The position numbers and the translations under genes were made by a program. The notes beneath the pieces were generated by a model, which worked only from the letters and a program-made list of their open reading frames with translations, was not told the origin of the DNA and did not search any database. DNA of 20,049 nt from an uncultured Clostridia bacterium (lineage in GTDB: Bacteria > Bacillota_A > Clostridia > TANB77 > CAG-508). Below are positions 1-8,402 of this stretch, one piece after another; the first letter of the stretch is position 1, and each line of letters begins with the position of its first letter. The DNA lies in NCBI GenBank assembly GCA_947629855.1, contig CANRFI010000021.1, forward strand, positions 1-20,049. The letters are read 5' to 3'.

Positions 1-1743
1 CCAGAAATTTTAAAAGATAAAAGAGTTGTAAGTATGGACATATCTGGTATGGTAGCAGGTGCAAAATATAGAGGAGACTTTGAAGAAAGAATAAAAAAAG
101 CTCTTACAGAAGTAAAAAAAGCAGGAGATATTATTATTTTTATTGATGAAATTCATACTATTGTTGGTGCAGGAGCAGCAGAAGGTGCAATAGATGCTGC
201 AAATATCTTAAAACCATTATTGGCAAGAGGGGAAATTCAATTAGTAGGTGCAACAACATTAAATGAGTATAGGAAATATATTGAAAAAGATGCAGCATTA
301 GAAAGAAGATTTAGTCCAGTTAATGTAAATGAACCAACTCAAAAAGATACGATAAAAATATTAGCAGGAATTCGTGATAAATATGAAGCTCATCATGGAG
401 TAAAAATTACAGATGAAGCAATTGAGGCAGCAGTAAAAATGTCAATTAGATATATTAATGATAGATTTTTGCCAGATAAGGCAATAGATTTAATTGATGA
501 AGCAGCATCACGTGCTAAATTAAAAACTTATACAGAACCTGAAAATTTAAAAGAATTAGAGGAAAAAATAGAAGAAACCAAAAAAGATAAAGAAGAAGCG
601 GTTCGAACACAAAAATTTGAAAAAGCAGCAACTTTAAGAGATAAAGAAAAAGAATTAAAAGAAAAATATGAAAAAGAACAAAAGAAGTGGAAAAACAAAA
701 ATACAAAAGAAATAACAAATATTACAGAAGAAAATATTGCAGAAGTTATTAGTAATTGGACTGGTATACCTGCAAATAAAATAACAGAAGATGAAAATGT
801 AAGACTTAAAAATTTAGAAAAAAATCTTCACGAAAGAGTTATTGGACAAAATGAAGCAGTAGAAGCTGTAGCAAAAGCAATACGTAGAGGTAGAGTTGGG
901 CTAAAGGACCCTAAAAGACCAATTGGCTCATTTCTTTTCTTAGGACCAACTGGAGTAGGTAAAACAGAATTATCTAAAGCATTAGCAGAAAGCTTATTTG
1001 GTGATGAAAATGCTATGATAAGAATTGATATGTCAGAATTTATGGAGCCACATTCTGTATCTAAATTAATTGGTTCTCCTCCAGGATATGTTGGATATGA
1101 TGAAGGTGGACAATTAACCGAAAAAATAAGAAGAAAACCATATTCTGTTATACTATTTGATGAAATCGAAAAAGCTCATCCAGATGTTATGAATATGTTA
1201 TTACAAATATTAGAAGATGGACGTCTAACAGATAGCCAAGGAAGAACAGTAAACTTTAAAAATACTGTTATAATAATGACATCTAACATTGGAGCAAGAT
1301 TGATTACTGACAAAAAATCATTAGGATTTAGCCAAAATAAGACAGAAGCAGAAGATAGTAAAAAAGAATATGAAGAAACTAAAAAAGAAGTAATGGAAGC
1401 ATTAAAAAGAGAATTAAGACCAGAGTTTATCAATCGTATTGATGAAATTATTGTGTTCCATAAATTGACAAATACAGAAATAGATAAAATTATTGACATT
1501 ATGCTAAATGAAGTAGTAAAAAGACTAGAAAACGAAAGAATAAAAATTGAATTAACACCAGAAGTTAAACAACTTATTGCAAGTAAAGGTATTGATAAAA
1601 ATTTTGGTGCAAGACCATTAAGAAGGACTATACAAAATGTACTAGAAGATAAATTAGCAGAAGAAATTTTAGATGGTAATTTAAAGAAGAATAAATTAGC
1701 TCAAGTTACTGTTGAAGATGAAAAAGTCGTAGTAAAAAAATAA
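1..1743 (+). CDS. clpC: ClpC-type AAA+ ATPase, 3' part (5' end outside window)
   Basis: Class I Hsp100 unfoldase that feeds proteins to ClpP and cooperates with adaptors of the MecA/McsB type. The frame is open from base 1, so about 580 C-terminal residues are present and roughly 230 (N domain and first Walker A) lie upstream. Visible in order: the D1 entry [13 protein letters not shown] and pore region [10 protein letters not shown]1 Walker [13 protein letters not shown]; a coiled middle region with a UVR-like stretch ([19 protein letters not shown]) that separates ClpC from ClpA; D2 Walker [10 protein letters not shown]2 pore loop GYVG; Walker [13 protein letters not shown]; sensor 2 GARPLRR. 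The frame is intact. The only CGG trinucleotide (599-601) is out of phase, within GCG GTT. In many relatives clpC follows ctsR-mcsA-mcsB, but nothing upstream is visible here. A hairpin terminator follows directly. Confidence 0.97.
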   Translation, partial: PEILKDKRVVSMDISGMVAGAKYRGDFEERIKKALTEVKKAGDIIIFIDEIHTIVGAGAAEGAIDAANILKPLLARGEIQLVGATTLNEYRKYIEKDAALERRFSPVNVNEPTQKDTIKILAGIRDKYEAHHGVKITDEAIEAAVKMSIRYINDRFLPDKAIDLIDEAASRAKLKTYTEPENLKELEEKIEETKKDKEEAVRTQKFEKAATLRDKEKELKEKYEKEQKKWKNKNTKEITNITEENIAEVISNWTGIPANKITEDENVRLKNLEKNLHERVIGQNEAVEAVAKAIRRGRVGLKDPKRPIGSFLFLGPTGVGKTELSKALAESLFGDENAMIRIDMSEFMEPHSVSKLIGSPPGYVGYDEGGQLTEKIRRKPYSVILFDEIEKAHPDVMNMLLQILEDGRLTDSQGRTVNFKNTVIIMTSNIGARLITDKKSLGFSQNKTEAEDSKKEYEETKKEVMEALKRELRPEFINRIDEIIVFHKLTNTEIDKIIDIMLNEVVKRLENERIKIELTPEVKQLIASKGIDKNFGARPLRRTIQNVLEDKLAEEILDGNLKKNKLAQVTVEDEKVVVKK

Positions 1744-1762
1744 ATATATTTCTTATTTTTGA

Positions 1763-1801
1763 AAATAGAAGGTGATAATTAATATCATCTTCTATTTATT
1801 T
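1763..1801 (+). terminator. Rho-independent terminator after clpC
   Basis: A 14-bp inverted repeat (1763-1776 and 1784-1797, one G-T pair, 7-nt loop) begins about 20 nt after the clpC stop and runs into a T-rich stretch. It separates clpC from dxs. Confidence 0.8.
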
Positions 1802-1830
1802 TGAAAAATATAAAAACAATAATTTGATGT

Positions 1831-1859
1831 TTGCAAATATAAAAAGAGAGTGATATAAT
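1831..1859 (+). promoter_or_regulatory. SigA-type promoter of dxs-ylmH
   Basis: TTGCAA (1831-1836), a 17-bp spacer and TATAAT (1854-1859), with an extended -10 TG at 1851-1852. It lies about 30 nt upstream of the preferred dxs start. The same TTGCAA plus TGnTATAA(T/C) design recurs before prpC and tig. Confidence 0.75.
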
Positions 1860-1890
1860 AAGACTACTTTTAAAAATGGGTGATAAAAAA

Positions 1891-3779
1891 ATGTTGGAAA
1901 AAATCAATTCGCCAGAAGATGTAAAAAAATTAAATATAGAAGAAAAAAAACAATTAGCAGAAGAAATTAGAAAATATATCTTAGAAATTGTATCAGAAAA
2001 TGGAGGACATTTAGCATCAAATTTAGGAGTAGTAGAATTAACAATTGCTCTTCATAGTGTATTTAATTTGCCAGAAGATAAAATAGTATGGGATGTAGGA
2101 CATCAAACTTATGTACATAAAATAATAACTGGAAGAAGAGAACAATTAAAAACACTTAGAAAATTAGATGGTATAGCAGGATTTCCAAAAACAAATGAAT
2201 CTGAATCAGATTGTTTTAATACAGGACACAGCAGTACATCAGTATCTGCTGCACTTGGAATGGCAAGGGCAAGAGATTTAAAAGGAGAAAAACACTCTGT
2301 ACTTGCTGTAATTGGAGATGGTGCTTTAACTGGAGGAATGGCATTAGAAGCATTAAATGATGCAGGATATAGTAAAGAAAGAATGACAGTAATTTTAAAT
2401 GATAATGAAATGAGTATTTCTAAAAATATTGGTGGAATTAGTATGTTACTTAGTAAACTAAGAACAAAACGATCTTATAACAAATCAAGTGATGCAGTAA
2501 AAGAGTTTATTTTGCATATACCAGGTATTGGAAAACCAATAGTAAAAATAGTACAAAGAGTAAAAAGAAGTATAAAACAATTAGTTATTCCTAAAATGTT
2601 TTTTGAGGATATTGGATTTCGTTATTTAGGACCAGTTGATGGACATGATATTCAAGAATTAGAAAGAATGTTAAAAATAAGCAAAGAACTAGAAGGACCT
2701 GTATTAATTCATATTATAACTAAAAAAGGAAAGGGATATAAAATTGCAGAAGAAAATCCAGATAAATTTCATGCAACAGGACCATTTGATTTAGAAACAG
2801 GAAAAAGTAAAAAAGAAAAGAAAGCAGATTACTCAAAAATATTTGGAGAGAAATTAATAGAACTTGCAAGAAAAAATGATAAAATTGTTGCAATAACAGC
2901 TTCTATGAAAGATGGAACAGGACTTGCAAAATTTGCAGAAGAGTTTCCTGATAGATTTTTTGATATTGGAATTGCTGAACAGCACGCTATAGGAGTAGCA
3001 GCAGGTATGGCAAAAGCAGGTGTAATACCAGTTGTTCCAATTTATTCATCATTTTATCAAAGAGCATATGACCAAGTAATTCATGATGTAGCAATGCAAA
3101 ATTTACCTGTGATTATGTGTGTTGATAGAAGTGGAGTTGTGGGACAAGATCGGTGAAACACATCAAGGAACATTAGATATGGCATTTTTTAGATTAATTC
3201 CTAATTTAACAATTATGGCACCAAAAAATTTCAAAGAATTAGAAGAAATGTTAGAATTCGCAGTAAATTTAAATAAACCTGTAATTATTCGATACCCAAG
3301 AGGAGGAGAAGATGAACTAAAAATTGAAAAACAAGATAAAATAGAACTTGGAAAGGCAGAAGTTTTAAAAGAAGGAAATGACCTAACAATTATTGGAATT
3401 CGGAAAAACAGTAGCAAAAGCAATGAAAATAGCAAATAAGATAGAAGAAAAAGAAAAAATAACAGTAGAAGTAATAAATAGCAGATTTTTAAAACCAATT
3501 GATAAAGAAAAAATAAAAAAATCAATTGAAAAGACAAAAAATGTTATAACAATTGAAGATGGAACAATAATAAATGGACTAGCAACAGCAGTTCAAGAAA
3601 TAATAAGCAAAGAAAATTTAAATGAAGTAAAAATAAAAAATTATGCTTATCCAGATGAGTTTATTAGACATGGAGAAGTAAAAGAATTAGAAAAAATTTA
3701 TGGCTTGGATGAAGAAACTATAACAAATGAAATTATATCTGAAGGAGAATTTTATGGACAAATCTCAACTATTAAGTGA
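1891..3779 (+). CDS. dxs: 1-deoxy-D-xylulose-5-phosphate synthase, split by two CGG +1 sites
   Basis: Condenses pyruvate and glyceraldehyde-3-phosphate to DXP with thiamine diphosphate, the first step of the MEP isoprenoid pathway; cytosolic dimer. Start 1891 (MLEKINSPED) is preferred over ATG 1876 because a GGGTGAT ribosome site lies 6 nt upstream and family members begin this way. Seen: GHSSTS (residues 112-117), the thiamine-binding GDG (142-144) with NDN (170-172), and catalytic Glu363 in GIAEQHA. The frame breaks at CGG 3151 and again at CGG 3401. Reading CGGT and CGGA as single glycines gives one 628-residue protein, a normal length for the family, with GQDG-ETHQG restored (Gly421, active-site His424) and the C-terminal transketolase domain complete. 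Read conventionally, it ends at TGA 3154-3156, before that His. Overlaps ylmH by 26 nt. Confidence 0.93.
3151..3154 (+). other. CGGT +1 shift/glycine site 1 (dxs Gly421)
   Basis: Codons run CAA GAT, then CGG in frame, followed at once by TGA. Skipping the C at 3151 gives GAT GGT GAA ACA CAT (DGETH), the conserved DXS active-site segment. There is no homopolymer here. Confidence 0.9.
3401..3404 (+). other. CGGA +1 shift/glycine site 2 (dxs Gly504)
   Basis: The in-frame CGG lies exactly 83 codons after site 1 in the corrected frame. Skipping the C at 3401 gives ATT GGA ATT GGA AAA ACA, restoring the IIGIG-x-x-V strand at the start of the DXS C-terminal domain. The unshifted frame stops about 12 codons later. 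Confidence 0.9.
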
Positions 3780-4558
3780 CTATAGAAAACAAGAAGATAA
3801 AATATGTTTAGCACAAATATTAGATAAAATAGAATTTTCAAAAATGCGAAATAAATTAGAACATACAGACTTTTTAGATAGATATCAGGTTTCTTTAGTA
3901 GAGAATTTTTTACGAAAAATAAAATTTGAAAACTTTAAATTATATGGTGGATATGAAGAAGCTGAAAGAAAAATTGCTATCATTTATCCAGAAAATTATA
4001 ATGAAACAATGCTAGAAAAAAATTATAGCAAGATATTAAAAATAGTTAGAGTTAAACTTCCAGAAGAAGCAAAGGGAAAATATTCTCATAGAAACTATCT
4101 AGGTGGTATTGTAAAATTAGGACTGAAAAGAGAAAAAGTAGGAGACATTATTGTTTATGATGAAGGAGCAGATATTATAACTAAAGAAGAGTTTTCAAGC
4201 ATATTGAAAGAATCAATTTCTTCACTTACAAGATTTGAGAGAAGCATAATAACACAAGAAAAAATTCAAAAACTAAGTAAAAGGGAAATAAAAATAGAAC
4301 AAATAAAAATTATTGTTCCATCACTAAGATTAGATAATTTTGTATCAGATTTAGCAAAAACTTCTAGAAACAAAGCAGTTCAAATTATCAATCAGGAAAG
4401 AGTTTTTATTAATCGGACAAAATGAAACAAAAGTATCAAAACAGTTAAAAATAAATGACATTATTACAATTAGAGGTAAAGGAAGATTTATTATAAAAAA
4501 TATAGAAGGAACAACGAGAAGCGGAAGAACAGTTGTAATTATTGATAAATACGTTTAA
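3754..4558 (+). CDS. ylmH: YlmH-family S4-domain RNA-binding protein, split by one CGG +1 site
   Basis: YlmH binds ribosomes through a C-terminal S4 domain. Family knowledge (recent B. subtilis work) places it in ribosome-associated quality control as a relative of RqcP, and older work ties the ylm genes to division. Start ATG 3754 has GAAGGAG 6 nt upstream, so a start at 3727 is unnecessary. Matches to the family: FLDRYQ near residue 45, GGYEEAERK, YPENY, HRNYLGGI, LGLKREKVGDI, and S4 motif SSLRLDNF-type VPSLRLDNFVS. The frame breaks at CGG 4414 inside the S4 domain; reading CGGA as Gly (VFING) gives 267 residues ending RGKGRF...VVIIDKYV at TAA 4556, matching the usual roughly 257. Without it, translation ends three codons later. 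It overlaps the dxs 3' end, so it is probably cotranscribed. TlyA also has an S4 domain but lacks the GGY and LKREK features. Confidence 0.85.
4414..4417 (+). other. CGGA +1 shift/glycine site 3 (ylmH Gly221)
   Basis: Codons ATT AAT, then CGG in frame, then ACA AAA TGA. Skipping the C at 4414 gives AAT GGA CAA AAT GAA ACA and opens the rest of the S4 domain for 47 codons. Confidence 0.88.
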
Positions 4559-4601
4559 ATTTCCTTGTCAAATTTTGTCGAAATTTAACTATAAGTTTTT
4601 A

Positions 4602-4630
4602 TTGACATATTAGTACAGATATTATATAAT
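4602..4630 (+). promoter_or_regulatory. Consensus SigA promoter of the coiled-coil gene
   Basis: Perfect TTGACA (4602-4607), a 17-bp spacer and perfect TATAAT (4625-4630), about 50 nt upstream of the start. This is the best promoter match in the window. No convincing terminator was seen between the ylmH stop and this promoter. Confidence 0.85.
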
Positions 4631-4679
4631 AATAACACAGTCGATTGTATAAAATTAAAATCGAAAGGAGGTAAACATT

Positions 4680-5117
4680 ATGAGTCAAAAAGAAATGGAA
4701 GATACCATAATTAATATCCAAAATATAACGTTGAATATTATGCAAAATTTACAAGAAATAAAAAAAGAACAGCAAGAGATAAAAAATGAGCAACAAGAGA
4801 TGAAAAAAGAGCAACAAGAGATGAAAAAAGAGCAACAAGAGATGAAAAAAGAAATAAAAGAGATAAAAGCAAAACAAGACGAAATGCAAGAAGAATTAAC
4901 AAAAATAGGCAATAAAGTTACGGTAATGGAATATCAACATGGTGAAAAAATACAACTAATATTAGACACTTTAGTGGGGCATATAGAAAAATTTGAAAAT
5001 CATGAAGAAAGATTTAGAAAGAACGAAAAAATAATAGAATTACAAGGACATCAAATATACGGACTAGAAGAAAAAACCAAAAATAATATAAAGAGTCTAC
5101 CACATAAAAATAAATAA
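4680..5117 (+). CDS. Coiled-coil protein with 21-bp heptad repeats, unknown function
   Basis: A 145-residue, highly charged, soluble protein with no signal peptide or membrane segment. Residues 30-57 are four near-identical heptads of the type EQQEMKK, in a longer Glu/Lys/Gln coiled coil of about residues 20-80. A less repetitive C-terminal part follows (VTVMEYQHGEKIQLILDTLV). AAGGAGGT at 4665-4672 fixes the start. I do not recognise a functional family; similar short EQQEIKKE coiled-coil proteins are common in gut Clostridia genomes, but their role is unknown to me. It is monocistronic, with a consensus promoter, and convergent with mutS2. Its two CGG trinucleotides (4921, 5060) are out of phase and harmless. 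Confidence 0.85.
   Translation: MSQKEMEDTIINIQNITLNIMQNLQEIKKEQQEIKNEQQEMKKEQQEMKKEQQEMKKEIKEIKAKQDEMQEELTKIGNKVTVMEYQHGEKIQLILDTLVGHIEKFENHEERFRKNEKIIELQGHQIYGLEEKTKNNIKSLPHKNK
4767..4850 (+). repeat. Four tandem 21-bp units encoding heptads
   Basis: Four consecutive 21-bp units (4767, 4788, 4809, 4830), each encoding EQQE(I/M)K(K/N). Units 2 to 4 are nearly identical in DNA. The repeat length equals one coiled-coil heptad, so copy number can change without altering the frame. Confidence 0.9.
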
Positions 5118-5127
5118 TAGACTCTTT
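5090..5127. terminator. Shared hairpin between the convergent coiled-coil gene and mutS2
   Basis: Perfect 10-bp arms (5090-5099 and 5118-5127) around an 18-nt loop. The left arm lies in the last codons of the coiled-coil gene. The T-rich tail is better on the minus strand, so it mainly suits mutS2. Confidence 0.6.
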
Positions 5128-5132
5128 AAAGC

Positions 5133-7496
5133 TTATTTCAATTTTACAACAGTTACACCCATTTCACCCTCACCAAAAATTCCTATACGATAAGATTGCA
5201 CGTGTGGATGATTTTTTAAAAAGTGTTGAATTTCATTTCTTAATTTACCGGTTCCGTTACCATGTATAATTCTAGCAGTATCTAGTTTGGCTAAAATACA
5301 ATCATCTAAAAACTTATCAACAACAGCGATTGCTTCTTCAACATTTAATCCAATAACATTTATTTCAGTTTTAGCATTTGTTGCTTTAGAAATTTTAGAA
5401 AAATATTGATTTTTATTAATATTATTATTTATATTTTCATTCAACAAAGGTTTTGCTAAATCATTAATAGAAACATTAAGTTTTAAATTACCAATTTGAA
5501 CTTGAACTTCTTTAGATTTAGAAATATGAGAAATTACAATTCCGTTTTTATTTAAAGTGGTCACAAAAACTTTAGCATTTGGTACAATTTCTTCAATAGG
5601 CAAGATTTTATAATGAGAATTGACAGGACTTTTTTCTTTTATCTTGACACTATTTACTTTACTATTTAAGCTAGTTCTTAAAGCTTCAAGTTCTTTAGCA
5701 TTAGAAGTTTGATTCATTTGTTTTATAATTTTATTTGCATCTTCTTTTGCATCCAATAAAATTTGTTTAGCTTTTTGTTTAGCATCATAAATTAAATCTT
5801 TTTCTTGTTGTTGTAATTTCTGTTTTTCTTTTTCTAAAGAATTCTTAATAGTACTTATTTGTTCTAGCTCTTGAGAAATTTGTATTTTTTCCTTATCGAT
5901 TAAAGTTTTATTATCATAAATATTTTTTAATAAATTTTCAATATCAATTTGATCAGACGTCATAAGAAATTTAGCCTTTTCTATAATATCTTTACTTAAT
6001 CCTAATTTCTCACTAATCTCAAAAGCGTTACTTTTTCCTGGAATTCCAATTAATAAATGATACGTAGGAGACAAAGTAGAGATATCAAATTCAACAGAAG
6101 CATTTTTAAAACCATTTGTAACCAAAGCATATTGTTTTAATTCTTGATAATGAGTAGTTGCAATACATAGTGAACCAATAGATTTAAAAAAATCTAAAAT
6201 ACTAATAGCTAATCTAGAACCTTCTAAAGGGTCAGTACCAGATCCTAATTCATCAAGTAAAACTAATGAATTTTTTGTAGCATTATTTGTTATTTCAACA
6301 ATATTTGTCATATGAGAAGAAAAAGTACTCAAAGAGTCATGAATACTTTGGTCATCTCCAATATCTGCAAACACTGAGTCAAATACAAATATACTAGAAT
6401 TTTCATCTGCTGGAATGTTAAGACCGCTACATGCCATACAAGTTAAAAGCCCCACAGTTTTTAAAGCTACAGTTTTTCCACCAGTATTTGGACCTGTAAT
6501 TAAAAGTATAGAAAAAGTATCTCCTAAATCAATAGAAATAGGAACGACTTTATTTGTATCGATAAATGGATGTCTAGCATTTTTTAAATGAATTTCTTTT
6601 TTATTATTAATAACAGGAGTAATTCCTTTAATTGAATTTGAAAATTTTGCTTTAGCAAATATAAAATCAATTTTACCAATCAAGTTAAAATCTAGCTTTA
6701 ATTCTTCAATATAAGGAAATAATAATTTAGTTAACTCTTGTAAAATTTTTTCTATTTCTAATTCTTCTTGTGATTTTAAGGCATTTAATTCATTATTCAT
6801 TTCAAAAACAGATAAAGGTTCTATAAATACAGTTGAACCTGCATTTGAAATATCATGAATAAATCCTTTGATATGAGTTCTATATTCTTCTTTAACTGGA
6901 ATTACAAACCTATCATTTCTAATTGTAATAATATTTTCTTGAATGTATTTAGAATAATTAGAAGAATGAAGTATATCATTTAGTTTAGAACGAATATCTT
7001 GCTCTAAATTCCTTTTTTGTTTCCTGATAGCTAATAAATTTTTAGATGCTTTATCATCTATTGTGTTTTCATCTATGATAGAAGAAAATATTTTTTGTGA
7101 TAGTGCTTGATTGCAATATAAATTATTAAATAAATTAGATAATATAGGATATTCATCTGCATCTAAAAAATCTTTTTGAAAATAATCTTTTAATTCTTGT
7201 GCTTGTTTTAAAATAGTAGCTAAATTTAGAAGAGATTTAGCAGATAAAGTTGAATTGCTCTCTAATTTTTTTAATTCAAGTATTATATCAAAAATATCAT
7301 AAAAATCCGGGAAACCATTGCGATAAGATAAATTAACAGCCTCAGAAGTTTCTTCTAAGAGCTCCTTTACAGTATCTTTTTGATTGCTTGGTATTAAACC
7401 TAAACTTAATTTTTTTCCTACATTTGTACAACAAAATCCATTTAAGATTTTTATTATTTTATCAAATTCTAATTTTTTTAAACAATTATAATCCAT
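5133..7496 (-). CDS. mutS2: MutS2 ATPase/endonuclease with Smr domain
   Basis: Full-length MutS2 (787 residues). The family lacks the mismatch-recognition domains of MutS. It was first linked to recombination control and more recently, as RqcU in B. subtilis, to sensing and splitting collided ribosomes. Seen: core/lever region 1-300; Walker A GPNTGGKT (335-342); DDQSIHDSLSTFSSH signature; Walker B LVLLDELGSGTDP (about 408-420); a Lys/Gln/Glu-rich coiled coil about 510-610; a KOW-like segment; and a C-terminal Smr domain (about 712-787) with GLNVEEA and HGNGTGKLR. A ribosome site AGGAG lies about 8 nt before ATG 7496, and a good promoter lies upstream. All five CGG trinucleotides on the coding strand are out of phase and the frame is intact. 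Confidence 0.96.
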   Translation of the reverse strand: MDYNCLKKLEFDKIIKILNGFCCTNVGKKLSLGLIPSNQKDTVKELLEETSEAVNLSYRNGFPDFYDIFDIILELKKLESNSTLSAKSLLNLATILKQAQELKDYFQKDFLDADEYPILSNLFNNLYCNQALSQKIFSSIIDENTIDDKASKNLLAIRKQKRNLEQDIRSKLNDILHSSNYSKYIQENIITIRNDRFVIPVKEEYRTHIKGFIHDISNAGSTVFIEPLSVFEMNNELNALKSQEELEIEKILQELTKLLFPYIEELKLDFNLIGKIDFIFAKAKFSNSIKGITPVINNKKEIHLKNARHPFIDTNKVVPISIDLGDTFSILLITGPNTGGKTVALKTVGLLTCMACSGLNIPADENSSIFVFDSVFADIGDDQSIHDSLSTFSSHMTNIVEITNNATKNSLVLLDELGSGTDPLEGSRLAISILDFFKSIGSLCIATTHYQELKQYALVTNGFKNASVEFDISTLSPTYHLLIGIPGKSNAFEISEKLGLSKDIIEKAKFLMTSDQIDIENLLKNIYDNKTLIDKEKIQISQELEQISTIKNSLEKEKQKLQQQEKDLIYDAKQKAKQILLDAKEDANKIIKQMNQTSNAKELEALRTSLNSKVNSVKIKEKSPVNSHYKILPIEEIVPNAKVFVTTLNKNGIVISHISKSKEVQVQIGNLKLNVSINDLAKPLLNENINNNINKNQYFSKISKATNAKTEINVIGLNVEEAIAVVDKFLDDCILAKLDTARIIHGNGTGKLRNEIQHFLKNHPHVQSYRIGIFGEGEMGVTVVKLK

Positions 7497-7525
7497 AAAT
7501 ATAACTCCTAATAATTAATATATTG

Positions 7526-7554
7526 ATTATACAAATAATTTCTGTTATCGTCAA
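7526..7554 (-). promoter_or_regulatory. mutS2 promoter
   Basis: On the minus strand: TTGACG (7549-7554), a 17-bp spacer and TATAAT (7526-7531), about 30 nt before the mutS2 start. It is divergent from the prpC promoter. Confidence 0.75.
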
Positions 7555-7576
7555 GAAAATAAAATTAATAAAATAA

Positions 7577-7605
7577 TTGCAAAAAACATAAACTTGTGAT
7601 ATAAC
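7577..7605 (+). promoter_or_regulatory. prpC-prkC promoter
   Basis: TTGCAA (7577-7582), a 17-bp spacer and TATAAC (7600-7605) with an extended -10 TG at 7597-7598. It is followed by an AGAGGTG ribosome site before prpC. Confidence 0.75.
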
Positions 7606-7630
7606 GTAGGTAGAAAAAAGAGGTGAAAAA

Positions 7631-8365
7631 ATGATAAAAGCTTATGCAAAATCAGATATAGGCAAAGTAAGAGAAATAAACCAAGACAGTTATTACATAT
7701 CTGATTCAATTGACGAAGTTCAACTATATATGTTAGCAGATGGTATGGGAGGATACAATGGAGGAGAAATTGCAAGTAAACTAGCCATACAAACAGCTAA
7801 AAGTTATATCGAAAATAACTTCAAACAAATTGATAAAGATAAGGATAGTATAATTCAACTATTGGCAAGTAGTATGGAATATGCTAATATGCTTGTTTTT
7901 GAAAAATCAAAAGAGGATAAAGAATTAGAAGGAATGGGAACAACTTTAGAAATTTGTTTGATTTATAATAATAAAGCATTTATTGGACATATAGGAGACA
8001 GTAGAATTTATAGGATTAGAAAAGAATTTATAAGAAAATTAACGCAAGATCACAGCTATGTTCAAAAATTAGTAAAAGACGGAAAAATAACTCAAGAAGA
8101 AGCGGTACATCATCCACAAAAAAATATGTTAATGAAAGCATTAGGATGTAATGCTTTTGTAGAACCTGATGTTATGGTAAAAGGATTTTTAAAAGATGAT
8201 ATTATAGTAATGAACTCAGATGGATTAACAAATTTAGTAACACAAGAAGAAATATTTAAATTAGTAAAAAAAGATATTGAGCAAGCACCAAAGGAACTAA
8301 TAAAATTAGCAAATGATAGAGGTGGATATGACAACATAACAGTTGTTACTATAAAAAATATATAG
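7631..8365 (+). CDS. prpC: PP2C-family Ser/Thr protein phosphatase
   Basis: Metal-dependent phosphatase (PrpC/Stp1 type) that reverses phosphorylation by the adjacent PASTA kinase. It has 244 residues, the normal length, and no membrane segment. Metal-binding and catalytic motifs are in place: REINQDS (Asp19), LADGMGGYNGGE (Asp37, Gly38), GMGTTLE, GHIGDSRIYR, LTQDHSYV, MNSDGLT, and the final GGYDNITVV (Asp234). It starts 37 nt before prkC and is almost certainly cotranscribed with it. The short gap holds only a purine-rich ribosome site for prkC. The two CGG trinucleotides (GAC GGA and GCG GTA) are out of phase. Confidence 0.95.
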   Translation: MIKAYAKSDIGKVREINQDSYYISDSIDEVQLYMLADGMGGYNGGEIASKLAIQTAKSYIENNFKQIDKDKDSIIQLLASSMEYANMLVFEKSKEDKELEGMGTTLEICLIYNNKAFIGHIGDSRIYRIRKEFIRKLTQDHSYVQKLVKDGKITQEEAVHHPQKNMLMKALGCNAFVEPDVMVKGFLKDDIIVMNSDGLTNLVTQEEIFKLVKKDIEQAPKELIKLANDRGGYDNITVVTIKNI

Positions 8366-8402
8366 GCAATCTACATTAAAACAATTATTAAGGGGGATAA
8401 GT

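Noticed and set aside
3154..3779. UGA reassigned to a sense codon (TGA after CGG in dxs, TGA in the ylmH zero frame)
   Set aside because: These TGAs disappear once the +1 shift is applied. No in-frame TGA remains inside any restored gene, and dxs itself ends with TGA.
4559..4679. A riboswitch or small RNA in the gap before the coiled-coil gene
   Set aside because: The gap is only 121 nt and is accounted for by a consensus promoter and ribosome site; no conserved aptamer features were recognised.
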